Source: Mycolicibacterium fallax (GTDB lineage Bacteria > Actinomycetota > Actinomycetes > Mycobacteriales > Mycobacteriaceae). From it: a stretch of 64,000 nt of DNA. A program made the translations under genes and the position numbers. Shown in pieces: positions 45,712 to 57,711 of the stretch. A model generated the notes under the pieces. The model was not told the origin of the DNA. It worked only from the letters and a program-made list of their open reading frames with translations, and searched no databases. Position 1 is the stretch's first letter; each line of letters opens with the position of its first letter. The DNA lies in the NCBI RefSeq assembly GCF_010726955.1, contig NZ_AP022603.1:186001-250000 (forward strand), written 5' to 3'.

Positions 45712-46209
45712 CTAGGACTGCGGCGCGGTGGAGCCGGACAACGGCATGGCGGGCAGGCCGAGCTTGCGGTGATCCCAGGACCGGGTGCGGGTGGGCAGCA
45801 GCCGGAGGCCGATCCGCTTGTTGAGGATCATCTCGACGGCCGGCCGGAGCTCCTCGGTGTAGGGGCCGGTGTAGCGCTCCCACACGCTGATGCCCACCCG
45901 GAACACCGCCTCGGCGTCGTCGACCAGCTCGGCGGTGCCCTCGAAGGACACCCCGCGCAGGGTGTCGTAGGTCTGGCCGTCCTCGATCAGGAAGGTGTAG
46001 CGGGCGTCGCGGCGCAGGTTGACGGCCTTCTGCGACTTGGCCTTGGTCTCCAGCCAGATCTCACCGTCGACGATGCCGTACCACATGGCCACCAGGTGCG
46101 GCTGGCCGTCGGGCCCGACGGTGGCCAGGGTGCCGGTGCGGCTGTGGGTGACGAAATCGGTGATCTCGTCGTCGGACATCACGATCTGCTGGCGCTGCTT
46201 GCTTCCCAT
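45712..46209 (-). CDS. PPOX-class F420/flavin-dependent protein (FDOR-B type)
   Basis: A 165-residue split-beta-barrel protein of the pyridoxamine oxidase-like family. Pattern: FVTHSRTGTLATVGPDGQPH at 18-37, VAMWYGIVDGEIWLETKAKSQKA (in part) and YTFLIEDGQTYDTLRGVSFEG. From memory it matches Rv2991, an F420-binding FDOR-B protein of unknown substrate. An F420 synthesis gene (fbiD) is 8 kb downstream, consistent with F420 in this organism. Cofactor choice, F420 or FMN, is inferred. Confidence 0.82.
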   Translation of the reverse strand: MGSKQRQQIVMSDDEITDFVTHSRTGTLATVGPDGQPHLVAMWYGIVDGEIWLETKAKSQKAVNLRRDARYTFLIEDGQTYDTLRGVSFEGTAELVDDAEAVFRVGISVWERYTGPYTEELRPAVEMILNKRIGLRLLPTRTRSWDHRKLGLPAMPLSGSTAPQS

Positions 46210-46255
46210 CCGCCGATTCTGACAGGTGCCGGCCGGGACCGCCCCGGGACCGGGC

Positions 46256-46957
46256 CTACAGCCGCCGGGTCAGCGCGTCGGCGGCGGCCACCAGGTCGGC
46301 GGCCCAGCGCTCGCCGGGGCGCCGGCCCATCCGGTCGATCGGCCCGGACACCGACACCGCGGCGACGACGCTGCCGGCGTGGTCGCGGACCGGTGCGGCG
46401 ACACTGGCCACCCCGGACTCCCGCTCGGCCGCGCTCTGCGCCCAGCCCCGTCGGCGGACCTCGGCGAGCACACGGTCGGTGAACTTGGCGTTCGGGAGCA
46501 CCGACTGCTGGGTGCGGTGATCGGCATAGGCGAGCAGGACTTTGGCGCCGGATCCGGCCGTCAGCGGCAGGTGGGCGCCGACCGGGACCGTGTCGCGCAG
46601 CCCGGCCGGCGGTTCCAGGGCTGCCACGCAGACCCGCGCGGTGCCCTCCCGCCGGTACAGCTGCACGCTCTCGCCGGTGATCTCGCGCAGCCGGGGGAGC
46701 ACCGCGGCGGCCGCCCCCAGCAGTGGGTCGCTGACGTTGGCGGACAGTTCCACCAGGGCCGGGCCCGGGCACCAGCGGCCGTCGCCGTCGCGGGCCAGCA
46801 GCCGATGGATTTCCAGGCCCGCGGCCAGCCGGTGGGCGGTGGCCCGCGGCAGCCCGGTGCGCTCGCAGAGTTCGGCCAGGCCGCACGGCGACTCGGCGAC
46901 CGCGTGCAGCACCCCCACCGCTTTGTCGAGGACGCCGATACCGCTATTCTGTCTCAC
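46256..46957 (-). CDS. IclR family regulator of leucine genes (LeuR-like)
   Basis: A 233-residue regulator with an N-terminal winged helix-turn-helix ([22 protein letters not shown] near 27-48) and a C-terminal IclR effector domain ([28 protein letters not shown]). It diverges from leuC, the conserved actinobacterial position of the regulator of leuCD. GTG start at 46957; on its strand TAGTAT (46964-46969) ends six bases before, so it is probably leaderless. Confidence 0.85.
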   Translation of the reverse strand: MRQNSGIGVLDKAVGVLHAVAESPCGLAELCERTGLPRATAHRLAAGLEIHRLLARDGDGRWCPGPALVELSANVSDPLLGAAAAVLPRLREITGESVQLYRREGTARVCVAALEPPAGLRDTVPVGAHLPLTAGSGAKVLLAYADHRTQQSVLPNAKFTDRVLAEVRRRGWAQSAAERESGVASVAAPVRDHAGSVVAAVSVSGPIDRMGRRPGERWAADLVAAADALTRRL

Positions 46958-46987
46958 AGAGAGATACTAACGTCCCGCATTGTGAGA
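46952..46987. promoter_or_regulatory. Candidate IclR operator in the leuR-leuC gap
   Basis: TCTCACA (46952-46958) and TGTGAGA (46981-46987) form perfect 7-bp inverted arms spaced by 22 bases. The first overlaps the regulator's own GTG start, the second lies near its expected -35 and about 40 bases before leuC, so binding could affect both genes. Confidence 0.55.
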
Positions 46988-47028
46988 TTGCCAGCCCATG
47001 CGATCCCACGCGAACGAATCGAGTCGTG

Positions 47029-48450
<1,422 letters not shown>

Positions 48451-48464
48451 AGGAAGAGGAAGAA

Positions 48465-49061
48465 ATGGAAGCCTTTCACTCACATACCGGCATCGCCGTT
48501 CCGCTGCGGCGCTCGAATGTCGACACCGATCAGATCATTCCGGCGGTATACCTCAAGCGCGTCACTCGGACGGGGTTTGAGGACGGATTGTTCGCCTCCT
48601 GGCGCAATGACCCGTCGTTCATCTTGAATCAAAAGCCCTTCGATCGGGGTTCGGTTCTGGTGGCGGGCCCGGACTTTGGTACCGGATCCTCGCGCGAGCA
48701 CGCCGTCTGGGCGCTGATGGACTACGGCTTCCGGGTGGTTATTTCCTCGCGATTCGCCGACATTTTCCGGGGCAATGCCGGGAAGGCGGGGCTGGTGGCG
48801 GCCCAGGTTTCCCAGGACGACGTCGAGCTGTTGTGGAAGTTGATTGAGCAGCGTCCCGGCTTGGAAGTGACTGTCAACCTTGCTGATCGGACGATCAGCG
48901 CCGAAACGGCGGTGCTGCCGTTCACCATTGACGATTACACCGCCTGGCGACTGCAGGAGGGCCTCGACGATATTGGTCTTACGCTGCGCAAACTCGATGC
49001 CATCGAGGCATACGAGCAGCGGCGGCCGAGCTGGAAACCGCATACTCTGCCGGTGCCCTGA
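48465..49061 (+). CDS. leuD: 3-isopropylmalate dehydratase, small subunit
   Basis: Swivel-domain partner of LeuC, 198 residues. Motifs: [20 protein letters not shown] near 19-38, [17 protein letters not shown] near 68-84, [30 protein letters not shown] precedes the ATG. By eye its third codon positions carry noticeably more A/T than those of leuC or other neighbours, although the protein itself is ordinary. Confidence 0.96.
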   Translation: MEAFHSHTGIAVPLRRSNVDTDQIIPAVYLKRVTRTGFEDGLFASWRNDPSFILNQKPFDRGSVLVAGPDFGTGSSREHAVWALMDYGFRVVISSRFADIFRGNAGKAGLVAAQVSQDDVELLWKLIEQRPGLEVTVNLADRTISAETAVLPFTIDDYTAWRLQEGLDDIGLTLRKLDAIEAYEQRRPSWKPHTLPVP

Positions 49062-49259
49062 GCATCAGCAGCGGTTCGCAATTCGGTGCGGAGCCGCCGA
49101 TTTCGAACCGTTGTGAGCGCGATCCGGGCGGCCAAACGGATTGTCGAAAAGTTCGCTGGCGATAACGAAACCGCGCGTGGCGCTTGGAAATCAGGCTTGC
49201 CAGGGATTACCGTGTCCTCTAGTCGGTCCACAATGGGCCACCGGCTTCGGAGGAATTGT

Positions 49260-50078
49260 ATGAACAAAGCAGAGCTCATCGACGAACTCACGGAGAAACT
49301 GGGCTCGGACCGTCGGCACGCAACCGCTGCCGTCGAACATGTCGTGGACACCATCGTGCGCGCGGTGCATCGCGGCGAAACCGTGACCATCACCGGCTTT
49401 GGCGTATTCGAGCGGCGTAAGCGCGCGGCCCGCGTCGCGCGTAATCCGCGCACCGGCGAGACGGTCAAGGTGAAGCCGACCTCCGTTCCGGCCTTCCGCC
49501 CGGGCGCGCAGTTCAAGGCGGTTGTCTCTGGGGCCCAGCGTCTTCCGGCGGCCGGCCCGGCCGTCAAGCGCGGTGCCTCGACCGCGGCGCCGGCCAAGGC
49601 TGCCAAGAAGACGGCGGCCAAGAAGACCGCCGCCAAGAAGACCGCCGCCAAGAAGACCGCCGCCAAGGCCGCACCGGCCAAGGCCGCCACCAAGTCGGTG
49701 GCGAAGGCCGCCACCAAGGCGCCCACCAAGAAGGCCGCGGTGCAGAAGGCCGCTCCGGCCAAGACCACCCGGGCCGCGACCAAGGCGCCGGCCAAGACTG
49801 CGACGAAGGCCGCCACCAAGGCGCCGGCCAAGGCCGCGACCAAGGCGCCCGCCAAGAAGGCCGCGGTGCAGAAGGCCGCTCCGGCCAAGACCACTCGGGC
49901 CGCGACCAAGGCGCCGGCCAAGACCGCGACCAAGGCAGCCACCAAGACGGCCAGCAAGGCTCCGGCCAAGAAGGCCGCGGTGAAGAAGGCCGCTCCGGCC
50001 AAGAAGGCCGCGACCAAGGCTCCGGCCAAGAAGGCTGCGGCCAAGAAGGCCGCACCGGCCAAGCGCGGCCGCAAGTAG
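49260..50078 (+). CDS. hupB: DNA-binding protein HU with lysine-rich tail (HupB)
   Basis: Nucleoid protein, 272 residues. Residues 1-90 are a canonical HU fold ([44 protein letters not shown]). The rest is a histone H1-like tail of AAKK, PAKKA and ATKAPAK repeats, as in mycobacterial HupB. The tail includes a near-exact 126-bp duplication ([19 protein letters not shown] starting near 49732 and 49858) and a third, diverged copy. GGAGG lies before the ATG; the longer upstream frame is not needed. A 198-base gap before it contains nothing I recognise. Confidence 0.95.
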   Translation: MNKAELIDELTEKLGSDRRHATAAVEHVVDTIVRAVHRGETVTITGFGVFERRKRAARVARNPRTGETVKVKPTSVPAFRPGAQFKAVVSGAQRLPAAGPAVKRGASTAAPAKAAKKTAAKKTAAKKTAAKKTAAKAAPAKAATKSVAKAATKAPTKKAAVQKAAPAKTTRAATKAPAKTATKAATKAPAKAATKAPAKKAAVQKAAPAKTTRAATKAPAKTATKAATKTASKAPAKKAAVKKAAPAKKAATKAPAKKAAAKKAAPAKRGRK

Positions 50079-50088
50079 ATTCGGGCTC

Positions 50089-50123
50089 AAGGGCGCCGCG
50101 GAGCAATGCTCCGCGGCGCCCTT
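50089..50123. terminator. Bidirectional terminator between hupB and mutT1
   Basis: A 17-bp perfect stem, AAGGGCGCCGCGGAGCA against its complement, around a single central base (50106) and ending CTTT on the plus strand. Confidence 0.8.
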
Positions 50124-50140
50124 TGCCGTCGGTGCCGGGG

Positions 50141-51079
50141 TCAGTTCCGGACGGGCAGCGGGCTGGCGATGTGGTCGGCGGCAATCAGCCGACCGTTGTG
50201 CAGGGACAGCACCCAGATGCTGCCCTTGCGATTGCGGGACTTATCGGCGGACACCGCGTCCCGCTCGCACCACCAGTCGATGATGTGCGGAATCACCTTG
50301 CCCTGCGAGCAGACTGCCCGGGTGCCGGGTAGTTCGGCGATCTGGAGGAACCGGTGCCGCGCGGCCTTACGGTTGTCCGCGTAGGCCTCCTCGGTCAGGG
50401 CGGGCTCGTTCTCGATGGCGACCCGCAATGCCTCGGCGAGTGGTTCCAGCGTCTGATGGCATCGGGTGCGGTCGGCGGCATGCAGTCGCTCAGCCCCGAA
50501 TGCCAGCAGCAGCGGCACCATCGCCTCGGCCTGGGTGCGACCGTTGGCGTCCAGCGGCCGGCACCGATCGTCACCGTGATAGCGGCTCTTGCGCCCGGCG
50601 GTGGCGTGCCGCACCACCAGCAGGGTGTGGGTGTCGTGGGGCAGCCTGGCGAAGCGGCGCAACACCTTACGATCCTGCGGATAGCCCAGGCGATCGGCCG
50701 CGGCGGCCACCGGCAGCCACTCCAACCGATCCACCTCCCGGTTGGCGAGGAAATCGCCGTCGTCGGCGCGGGCCGCCCAGTAGGTGACCTTCTTCTCCCC
50801 GGAACCGTTCAGCAGGTAGCGCGCGGTGCCCAGCCGGCGGCCCAGCCGGGACCGGAACCCGGTCTCCTCGAAGATTTCCCGGACCGCGGTGGCCGGTTCG
50901 CTCTCACCCTTGTCGACCTTGCCCTTGGGCAGCGACCAGTCGTCATAGCGGGGCCGGTGGACGACGGCGACCTCCGGTGCGCCGTCGGCACCGGGGCGCC
51001 ACAACACCGCGCCGGCGGCCAGCACGGGCCCGGTGCGGTGGCCGCTCTTACCGCGGTGGTCATGGGTTTCGCTGGGCAC
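50141..51079 (-). CDS. mutT1: Nudix hydrolase with histidine phosphatase domain (MutT1)
   Basis: Sanitises oxidised nucleotides: the Nudix part hydrolyses 8-oxo-GTP/8-oxo-dGTP and the fused phosphatase part supports further processing. 312 residues. Nudix box [23 protein letters not shown] near 52-74 (key residues [10 protein letters not shown]). The C-terminal phosphoglycerate mutase-like domain has [17 protein letters not shown] near 155 with catalytic Arg-His. From memory it equals Rv2985. Gene order hupB-mutT1-ppk is conserved. Confidence 0.94.
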   Translation of the reverse strand: MPSETHDHRGKSGHRTGPVLAAGAVLWRPGADGAPEVAVVHRPRYDDWSLPKGKVDKGESEPATAVREIFEETGFRSRLGRRLGTARYLLNGSGEKKVTYWAARADDGDFLANREVDRLEWLPVAAAADRLGYPQDRKVLRRFARLPHDTHTLLVVRHATAGRKSRYHGDDRCRPLDANGRTQAEAMVPLLLAFGAERLHAADRTRCHQTLEPLAEALRVAIENEPALTEEAYADNRKAARHRFLQIAELPGTRAVCSQGKVIPHIIDWWCERDAVSADKSRNRKGSIWVLSLHNGRLIAADHIASPLPVRN

Positions 51080-51122
51080 CTGTACTCCTGCGGGGTTGAT
51101 CCGTCCGGCGACCGATACCGAC

Positions 51123-53291
51123 TCAGCTGTGTCGGCTCGCCATCATGGCGACCTGGTGATCGCGGCCGGGCCGACCGTCGTGCGGCGACGGCGTCCAGGC
51201 GCCGTCGGAGCCGAGCTCCCAGCACAGGGTTGCCGGATCCAGCGCCGAGTTGAACACCGTGTCGAGTTGGGCGGACAGCCGCGGATCCTTGACCTGCACC
51301 AGCACCTCGACGCGGCGGTCGAGGTTGCGGTGCATCATGTCCGCGCTGCCGATCCAGAATTCATCGATGGCGTTGAAGTGAATGATCCGTGAGTGCTCCA
51401 GGAACTGGCCGAGAATCGAACGCACGGTGATGTTCTCGGAGAATCCCTCGGCGCCGGGGCGCAGCGCGCAGATGCCGCGGACGACGATTTCCACCTTGAC
51501 CCCGGAAAGCGAGGCCCGGTACAGCGCGTCGATCACCTGCTCGTCGACCAGCGCGTTCATCTTCATCCGGATCCGGGCGTCCTCGCCGCGTCGGGCGGCG
51601 GCGATCTCGCGGTCGATCCGCTCCACGATGCCGCGGCGGATGCCCTGGGGGGCGACCAGCAGATTGCGGTAGGTGTCCTTGCGTGAGTAGCCGGTCAGCG
51701 TGTTGAACAGGTCGGTGAGGTCGGCGCCGATCTCCGGCGAGGCGGTCAGCAGGCCGACATCCTCATACAGCCGAGCGGTTTTCGGGTTGTAGTTGCCGGT
51801 GCCGATGTGGCAGTAGCGTTTGATCGAGGAGCCCTCCCGGCGAACCACCAGCGCGGTCTTGCAGTGGGTTTTCAGGCCGATCAGGCCGTAGACCACGTGC
51901 ACGCCGGCCTGCTCCAGTTTGCGTGCCCATTTGATGTTGGCCTGCTCGTCGAAACGCGCCTTGAGTTCGACCAGCGCGACCACCTGCTTGCCGGAGGCGG
52001 CGGCGTCGATCAGCGCGTTGACGATGGGGGAGTCCCCGGAGGTGCGGTACAGGGTCTGCTTGATCGCCAACACATCCGGGTCGGCGGCGGCCATCTCGAT
52101 GAACCGTTGCACGGTGGTGGAAAAGGAATCGTAGGGGTGATGCAGCAGCAGGTCACCCTCGCGCAGGTTGCTGAACAGGCTCTTGGCCGACTCGGAGAAC
52201 ATCGCCGGGGTCGACGGCACAAACGGCCGGTCCTTGAGCTTGGGCCGGTCCACCCCGTACACCTGCCACAGTGCCGTCAGATCCAGCAGGCCGGGGACGG
52301 TGACCACGTCGTCGGGATCGACGTCCAGCTCGCGCAGCAGCAGCTCGAGCATGTTCTCGGTCATGTCGTCGGCCACCTCGAGCCGGACCGGCTTGCCGAA
52401 GCGGCGCCGGGCGAGTTCCCGCTCGAGGGCCTGCAGCAGGTCCTCGTCGCGGTCCTCCTCGACCTCCATGTCGGCGTTGCGGGTGATCCGGAACGCGTGC
52501 TGCTCAACGATTTCCATGCCCGGGAACAACACCGGCAGGAACGCCGCGATCAGCTCCTCCATCGGCAGGAAGCGGACGTTGTGATGGCCGTCCTCGCGCT
52601 GGGCGTCCTGCAGCTTGACGAACCGGGCGACGTTGTCGGGCACCTTGATTCGGGCGAAGTGCTGGGTGCCGTCCTCGGGCTGACGAACGGTGATCGCCAT
52701 GTTCAGACTCAGCCCACTGACGAACGGGAACGGGTGCGCCGGATCCACCGCCAGCGGGGTCAGGACCGGGAAGACCTGCTCCATGAAGTACTTCGACAGC
52801 CGCTCGCGGTCGCTGCCGTCGAGGTCGGCCCAGGTCACCACGAGGATGCCCTGCTCGGCCAGCGCGGGGCGGACGGACTCCATGAACACCTTGGCGTGCC
52901 GGACCGAGATCTGCTGTCCGCGTTCGCCGATGCGCTGCAACTGCTCGCGCGGCGACAGCCCGTCGGCCGAGCGGACCGACAGGCCCATCTCGTCGCGGCG
53001 CTTGAGCCCGGCCACCCGCACCATGTAGAACTCGTCGAGGTTCGAGGCGAAGATGGCCAGGAACTTCGCCCGCTCCAGCAGCGGCAGCGAGGTGTTCTCG
53101 GCCAGCTGCAGCACCCGGTTGTTGAAGTCCAGCCAGCTCAGCTCGCGGTTGAGGTAGCGATCCTCGGGCAGGTCCTCGAAGACCGCCGCGGCGAGCAGGG
53201 CCTCGGAGTCGCCGTCGGCGGGCTGCGCACCGTCCCCGGTGATGGTGTGTGCTGTGGCATCGGTCTCGGTCACGCCTCGATCATTCACCAT
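51123..53291 (-). CDS. ppk: Polyphosphate kinase
   Basis: Makes polyphosphate from ATP reversibly. 722 residues from the ATG at 53291; the frame extends upstream into fbiD antisense and is not used. Four PPK1 domains: N-terminal ([20 protein letters not shown]), head, and two phospholipase D-like catalytic domains. The autophosphorylated His is in [20 protein letters not shown] and a second catalytic His in [20 protein letters not shown]. Confidence 0.95.
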   Translation of the reverse strand: MVNDRGVTETDATAHTITGDGAQPADGDSEALLAAAVFEDLPEDRYLNRELSWLDFNNRVLQLAENTSLPLLERAKFLAIFASNLDEFYMVRVAGLKRRDEMGLSVRSADGLSPREQLQRIGERGQQISVRHAKVFMESVRPALAEQGILVVTWADLDGSDRERLSKYFMEQVFPVLTPLAVDPAHPFPFVSGLSLNMAITVRQPEDGTQHFARIKVPDNVARFVKLQDAQREDGHHNVRFLPMEELIAAFLPVLFPGMEIVEQHAFRITRNADMEVEEDRDEDLLQALERELARRRFGKPVRLEVADDMTENMLELLLRELDVDPDDVVTVPGLLDLTALWQVYGVDRPKLKDRPFVPSTPAMFSESAKSLFSNLREGDLLLHHPYDSFSTTVQRFIEMAAADPDVLAIKQTLYRTSGDSPIVNALIDAAASGKQVVALVELKARFDEQANIKWARKLEQAGVHVVYGLIGLKTHCKTALVVRREGSSIKRYCHIGTGNYNPKTARLYEDVGLLTASPEIGADLTDLFNTLTGYSRKDTYRNLLVAPQGIRRGIVERIDREIAAARRGEDARIRMKMNALVDEQVIDALYRASLSGVKVEIVVRGICALRPGAEGFSENITVRSILGQFLEHSRIIHFNAIDEFWIGSADMMHRNLDRRVEVLVQVKDPRLSAQLDTVFNSALDPATLCWELGSDGAWTPSPHDGRPGRDHQVAMMASRHS

Positions 53292-53305
53292 CACCGTTTC
53301 GGTCG

Positions 53306-54082
<777 letters not shown>

Positions 54083-54084
54083 CT

Positions 54085-55095
54085 ATGGCCGGCACTGTGC
54101 GGACCGCGACGGTGATGGGCGCGGGCGCCTGGGGAACGGCGCTGGCCAAGGTGCTCGCCGACGGCGGGATCGACGTGCGATTGTGGGCCCGCCGGCCCGA
54201 GCTGGCCGAGGCGATCAACGCCACCGCCCGCAATGAGGACTACCTGCCCGGCATCGCGCTGCCTCCCGGAGTGCGGGCCACCTCCGATCCGGCGGCCGCG
54301 CTGGGCGGCGTCACGACCGTGCTGCTCGGCGTCCCGGCCCAGCAGCTGCGGACCAACCTGGAGCAGTGGGTGCCGCTGCTGGACCCCGACGCCACCCTGG
54401 TCAGCCTGGCCAAGGGCATCGAACTGGGCACCCTGATGCGGATGACCCAGGTGATTCAGCAGGTGAGCGGGTTCGACATCAATCAGATCGCGGTACTGTC
54501 CGGGCCGAATCTGGCCAGTGAGGTGGCCGAGGGGCAGCCCGCGGCCACCGTGGTGGCCTGCACCGACTCCGGGCGCGCGGTGGAACTGCAGCGCGCGCTG
54601 AACACCGGCTACTTCCGGCCGTACACCAACACCGACGTCGTCGGCGCCGAGATCGGCGGGGCCTGCAAGAACGTCATCGCGCTGGCCTGCGGGATGGCCA
54701 ACGGCATCGGGCTGGGCGAGAACACCGCGGCGGCGATCATCACCCGCGGGCTGGCCGAGATCATGCGACTGGGCATGGCCTTGGGGGCGCAGCCGACGAC
54801 GCTGGCCGGGCTGGCCGGGGTCGGGGATCTGGTGGCGACCTGCACGTCGCGCCATTCGCGCAACTTCTCCTTCGGTCGACGGCTGGGCCAGGGGATGACC
54901 ATCGAGGAGGCCCGCAAGGCCGGCGAGGGTCATGTCGCCGAGGGCTTCGCCAGCTGCCAGTCGGTGCTGGCGCTGGCCTCGAGTTACGGCGTCGAGATGC
55001 CGCTCACCGATGCGGTCGCCCGGGTCTGCCACCACGGGCTGTCGGTCAACCAGGCGATCGCCCTGCTGCTGGGGCGGCGTACCAAACCCGAGTGA
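54085..55095 (+). CDS. gpsA: Glycerol-3-phosphate dehydrogenase [NAD(P)+]
   Basis: Reduces dihydroxyacetone phosphate to glycerol-3-phosphate for phospholipids. 336 residues. N-terminal motif [19 protein letters not shown] at 9-27, then ILSGPNLA-type [17 protein letters not shown] and the catalytic Lys region [29 protein letters not shown] precedes the ATG. The stop overlaps the start of the PLP enzyme gene (GTGATG). Confidence 0.95.
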   Translation: MAGTVRTATVMGAGAWGTALAKVLADGGIDVRLWARRPELAEAINATARNEDYLPGIALPPGVRATSDPAAALGGVTTVLLGVPAQQLRTNLEQWVPLLDPDATLVSLAKGIELGTLMRMTQVIQQVSGFDINQIAVLSGPNLASEVAEGQPAATVVACTDSGRAVELQRALNTGYFRPYTNTDVVGAEIGGACKNVIALACGMANGIGLGENTAAAIITRGLAEIMRLGMALGAQPTTLAGLAGVGDLVATCTSRHSRNFSFGRRLGQGMTIEEARKAGEGHVAEGFASCQSVLALASSYGVEMPLTDAVARVCHHGLSVNQAIALLLGRRTKPE

Positions 55096-56207
55096 TGAGC
55101 ACGCTGCCGCGCCGCTACGGCGACTCCACCCGAACGCTGAAGGCGGCCACCCCGCCGGCGCAGCCGGGACGGCCGGTGGCCCCGGGCCCGGTGCCGGTGT
55201 CGGCGTACCACCTGTCCGCCGACGAATCCGCCGAGCTGGACACCTACGGCCGGGCGTCCAACCCGACCTGGCGGCAGCTGGAGGCCGGCATCGCCGAGCT
55301 CGAGGGTGCAGCCGAGGCGCTGGTGTTTGGATCCGGGATGGCCGCGGTGACGGCCGCGCTGCGGGTCCTGGTCCGGCCCGGCAGTGTGCTCGTCGTGCCG
55401 GCCGACGGCTATTACCAGGTCCGCCGCTTCGCCGCGGAATCGCTTGCTCCACTGGGGGTTACCGTCGTCGAGGCCGATCACGCGGAAATCTTCGAGGCGG
55501 CCGAGCGGGCCGATGTGGTGCTCGCCGAGACCCCGGTGAACCCGACCCTGGACGTCGTCGACCTGCACCGGCTGGCGAGGCTGTGCCGCGGCCGCGGTGC
55601 GCGCCTGATCGTCGACAACACCGCGGCCACCCCGCTGGCGCAGCAGCCGCTGGCCTGCGGCGCGGACCTGGTGGTGGCCAGCGCGACGAAGGCGCTGTCG
55701 GGCCACAGCGACCTGCTCGGCGGTTACCTGGCGGCCAGTCGGGGTGAACTGATGGCCGCCCTGGCGCGGGAACGGCTGCTGACCGGTGCGGTGCTCGGCG
55801 CGTTCGACACCTGGCTGCTGCTGCGCAGCCTGGCCGGCGCCGGACTGCGCTACGGACGTCAGTGTGCCAACGCCCAGGCGCTGGCCACCATGCTGACCGG
55901 GCACCCGGCGGTGCGGTCGGTGCGTTACCCGGGCCTGCCCGATCATCCCGGTCACTCGGTGGCGTGCGCGCAGATGCAGCATTTCGGTTCGCTGGTGTCG
56001 GTCGAACTGGCCGACGCCGCCGCCGTGCACGCACTGGTGGCCCGCAGCGACCTGCTGGTGGCCTCGACCAGCTTCGGTGGCATGCACACCTCGGTCGACC
56101 GTCGGGCCCGGTGGGGTGATCCGGTCGGCGACGGGTTCGCCCGGATCTCGCTGGGCATCGAGGACACCGACGACCTGCTGGCCGATTTCGGCCGCGCACT
56201 GGGCTGA
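55092..56207 (+). CDS. PLP-dependent trans-sulfuration enzyme (cystathionine gamma-lyase-like)
   Basis: A 371-residue Cys/Met metabolism PLP enzyme. Motifs: [66 protein letters not shown] and the PLP Lys in [19 protein letters not shown]. Family members cleave cystathionine or act on related sulfur amino acids; the exact reaction is not fixed by sequence. Translationally coupled to gpsA (start GTG 55092 or ATG 55095) and followed by ddl. Confidence 0.85.
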   Translation: MMSTLPRRYGDSTRTLKAATPPAQPGRPVAPGPVPVSAYHLSADESAELDTYGRASNPTWRQLEAGIAELEGAAEALVFGSGMAAVTAALRVLVRPGSVLVVPADGYYQVRRFAAESLAPLGVTVVEADHAEIFEAAERADVVLAETPVNPTLDVVDLHRLARLCRGRGARLIVDNTAATPLAQQPLACGADLVVASATKALSGHSDLLGGYLAASRGELMAALARERLLTGAVLGAFDTWLLLRSLAGAGLRYGRQCANAQALATMLTGHPAVRSVRYPGLPDHPGHSVACAQMQHFGSLVSVELADAAAVHALVARSDLLVASTSFGGMHTSVDRRARWGDPVGDGFARISLGIEDTDDLLADFGRALG

Positions 56208-56230
56208 ACCGGGCTCGAGCACGGTCACGG

Positions 56231-56236
56231 TAGCCT
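56231..56236 (+). promoter_or_regulatory. Candidate -10 box for ddl
   Basis: TAGCCT ends nine bases before the ddl GTG, with no ribosome binding site between, so a very short leader or none is likely. Confidence 0.35.
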
Positions 56237-56245
56237 GTTTGTCTT

Positions 56246-57355
56246 GTGAGCGCCGAGAACCGTATTCGTGTTGCCGTTGTGTTCGGTGGGCGCAGCTCTG
56301 AGCACGCCATTTCCTGTGTGTCGGCGGGCAGCATTCTGCGGAATCTGGACCCCGCGCGGTTCGAGGTGATTCCGGTGGGGATCACCCCGGCGGGTTGCTG
56401 GGTGCTCAGCACCGCGACCGCGGAGAAGCTGGCGATCGTCGACGGGCAGCTGCCGGAGGTGACCACCGATTCGGGTACCGCGCTGATGCTGGCGGCCGAC
56501 CCGACCCGCCGCGGCGAGTTGCTGTCGGTGGGCCGCGATCCCGGGGCGGTGCTGGCGTCGGTGGATGTGGTGTTTCCGGTGTTGCACGGCCCGTATGGCG
56601 AGGACGGCACCATCCAGGGATTGCTGGAGTTGGCCGGGGTCCCGTATGTGGGGGCCGGGGTGTTGGCCAGTGCGGCCGGGATGGACAAGGAGTTCACCAA
56701 GAAGCTCCTTGCGGCCGACGGGCTGCCGATCGGTGACTACGTGGTGCTGCGCCCGGACCGGGCGGCGCTCAGCGACGCCGAGGTCGCGCGGTTGGGATTC
56801 CCGATGTTCGTCAAACCCGCGCGCGGCGGATCGTCGATCGGGGTGTCGCGGGTGACCGACGCCGCCGGGTTGGCCGCGGCGATCGCCGAGGCTCGTGCCC
56901 ATGACCCGAAGGTCATCGTGGAGGCGGCGGTGATCGGCCGCGAGGTGGAGTGCGGGGTGCTGGAGTTCCCGGACGGGCGCCTGGGGGCCAGCGCGCTCGG
57001 GGAGATCCGGGTCGCCGCCGACGGCGGGCCCGCCGACGGCTTCTACGACTTCGCCACCAAGTACCTGGTGGATGCCGCCGAACTCGATGTGCCCGCCGAC
57101 GTCGAGCCGGCGATGGCCGATCGGATTCGGGAGTTGGCGATCCGGGCGTTCCGGGCGATCGACGGACAGGGTCTGGCCCGGGTGGATTTCTTCCTCACCG
57201 CCGACGGCCCGGTGATCAACGAGATCAACACCATGCCCGGGTTCACCACCATCTCGATGTACCCGCGGATGTGGGCCGCCAGCGGTGTCGACTACCCCGC
57301 TCTGCTCGCCGCGATGGTCGACACCGCCGTCGCCCGCGGCACCGGACTGCGCTGA
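56246..57355 (+). CDS. ddl: D-alanine--D-alanine ligase
   Basis: ATP-dependent ligation of two D-alanines for peptidoglycan; target of D-cycloserine. 369 residues. ATP-grasp features: [19 protein letters not shown] at 9-27, [34 protein letters not shown] and the metal site [27 protein letters not shown] start. Confidence 0.96.
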   Translation: MSAENRIRVAVVFGGRSSEHAISCVSAGSILRNLDPARFEVIPVGITPAGCWVLSTATAEKLAIVDGQLPEVTTDSGTALMLAADPTRRGELLSVGRDPGAVLASVDVVFPVLHGPYGEDGTIQGLLELAGVPYVGAGVLASAAGMDKEFTKKLLAADGLPIGDYVVLRPDRAALSDAEVARLGFPMFVKPARGGSSIGVSRVTDAAGLAAAIAEARAHDPKVIVEAAVIGREVECGVLEFPDGRLGASALGEIRVAADGGPADGFYDFATKYLVDAAELDVPADVEPAMADRIRELAIRAFRAIDGQGLARVDFFLTADGPVINEINTMPGFTTISMYPRMWAASGVDYPALLAAMVDTAVARGTGLR

Positions 57356-57421
57356 GACGACACGCCGGGTTGGGCCGGCGATAAGTTTCCCGGCGCCGGT
57401 CGGTCTTAGTTGGCTTCGACG

Positions 57422-57463
57422 GCGCCGATCCGGCCCTTTCGGGCTTTCCGGCGGTATCGGCGC
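57422..57463 (+). terminator. Probable terminator of ddl
   Basis: GCGCCGAT (57422-57429) pairs with ATCGGCGC (57456-57463), enclosing an inner GCCC/GGGC hairpin; TGAGTTTT follows. Confidence 0.55.
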
Positions 57464-57615
57464 TGAGTTTTCGACAATTTCGGTCTCGTTGATTATGTTG
57501 TGCGACAACGTATTACCCGTTTGAACCCGGGACGTATCCGAAAACGTAGGCCCCCGCGGCGGGGCCTGATCTGCTTGCATCACGAAGAAGTTTGCTGCGC
57601 GGTCGCGCGTGGGAG
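57464..57615. other. Gap between ddl terminator and iron boxes
   Basis: No gene is supported in this relatively AT-rich stretch. It holds one compact hairpin, AGGCCCC/GGGGCCT (57548-57554 and 57561-57567), of unknown role. A 61-residue frame at 57500-57685 crosses the iron boxes and promoter and is not credible. Confidence 0.5.
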
Positions 57616-57662
57616 TAAGGCTAGGCGTACCTATTGTTTCTCAGGTAATCCTAAGCTAACTT
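57616..57662. promoter_or_regulatory. Two IdeR-like iron boxes and promoter of the GjpA-like gene
   Basis: TAAGGCTAGGCGTACCTAT (57616-57634) matches the 19-bp IdeR consensus TTAGGTTAGGCTAACCTAA at 14 positions. On the minus strand 57641-57659 reads TTAGCTTAGGATTACCTGA, matching at 15. Six bases separate them. A possible promoter, TTGTTT (57634-57639) and TAACTT (57657-57662) with a 17-base spacer, is embedded in the second box, so iron-loaded IdeR would be expected to repress. Confidence 0.7.
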
Positions 57663-57711
57663 TCAGCGTCGTCACCATCCCGTGACATCGAATCGAGACG
57701 AGGAGATCTCA

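Noticed and set aside
49564..50184. Trp/Pro/Ser-rich frames antisense to hupB
   Set aside because: They are translations of the Lys/Ala repeat on the opposite strand.
57500..57685. 61-residue protein between ddl and the GjpA-like gene
   Set aside because: Its frame covers the two iron boxes and the promoter and has no homologous pattern.
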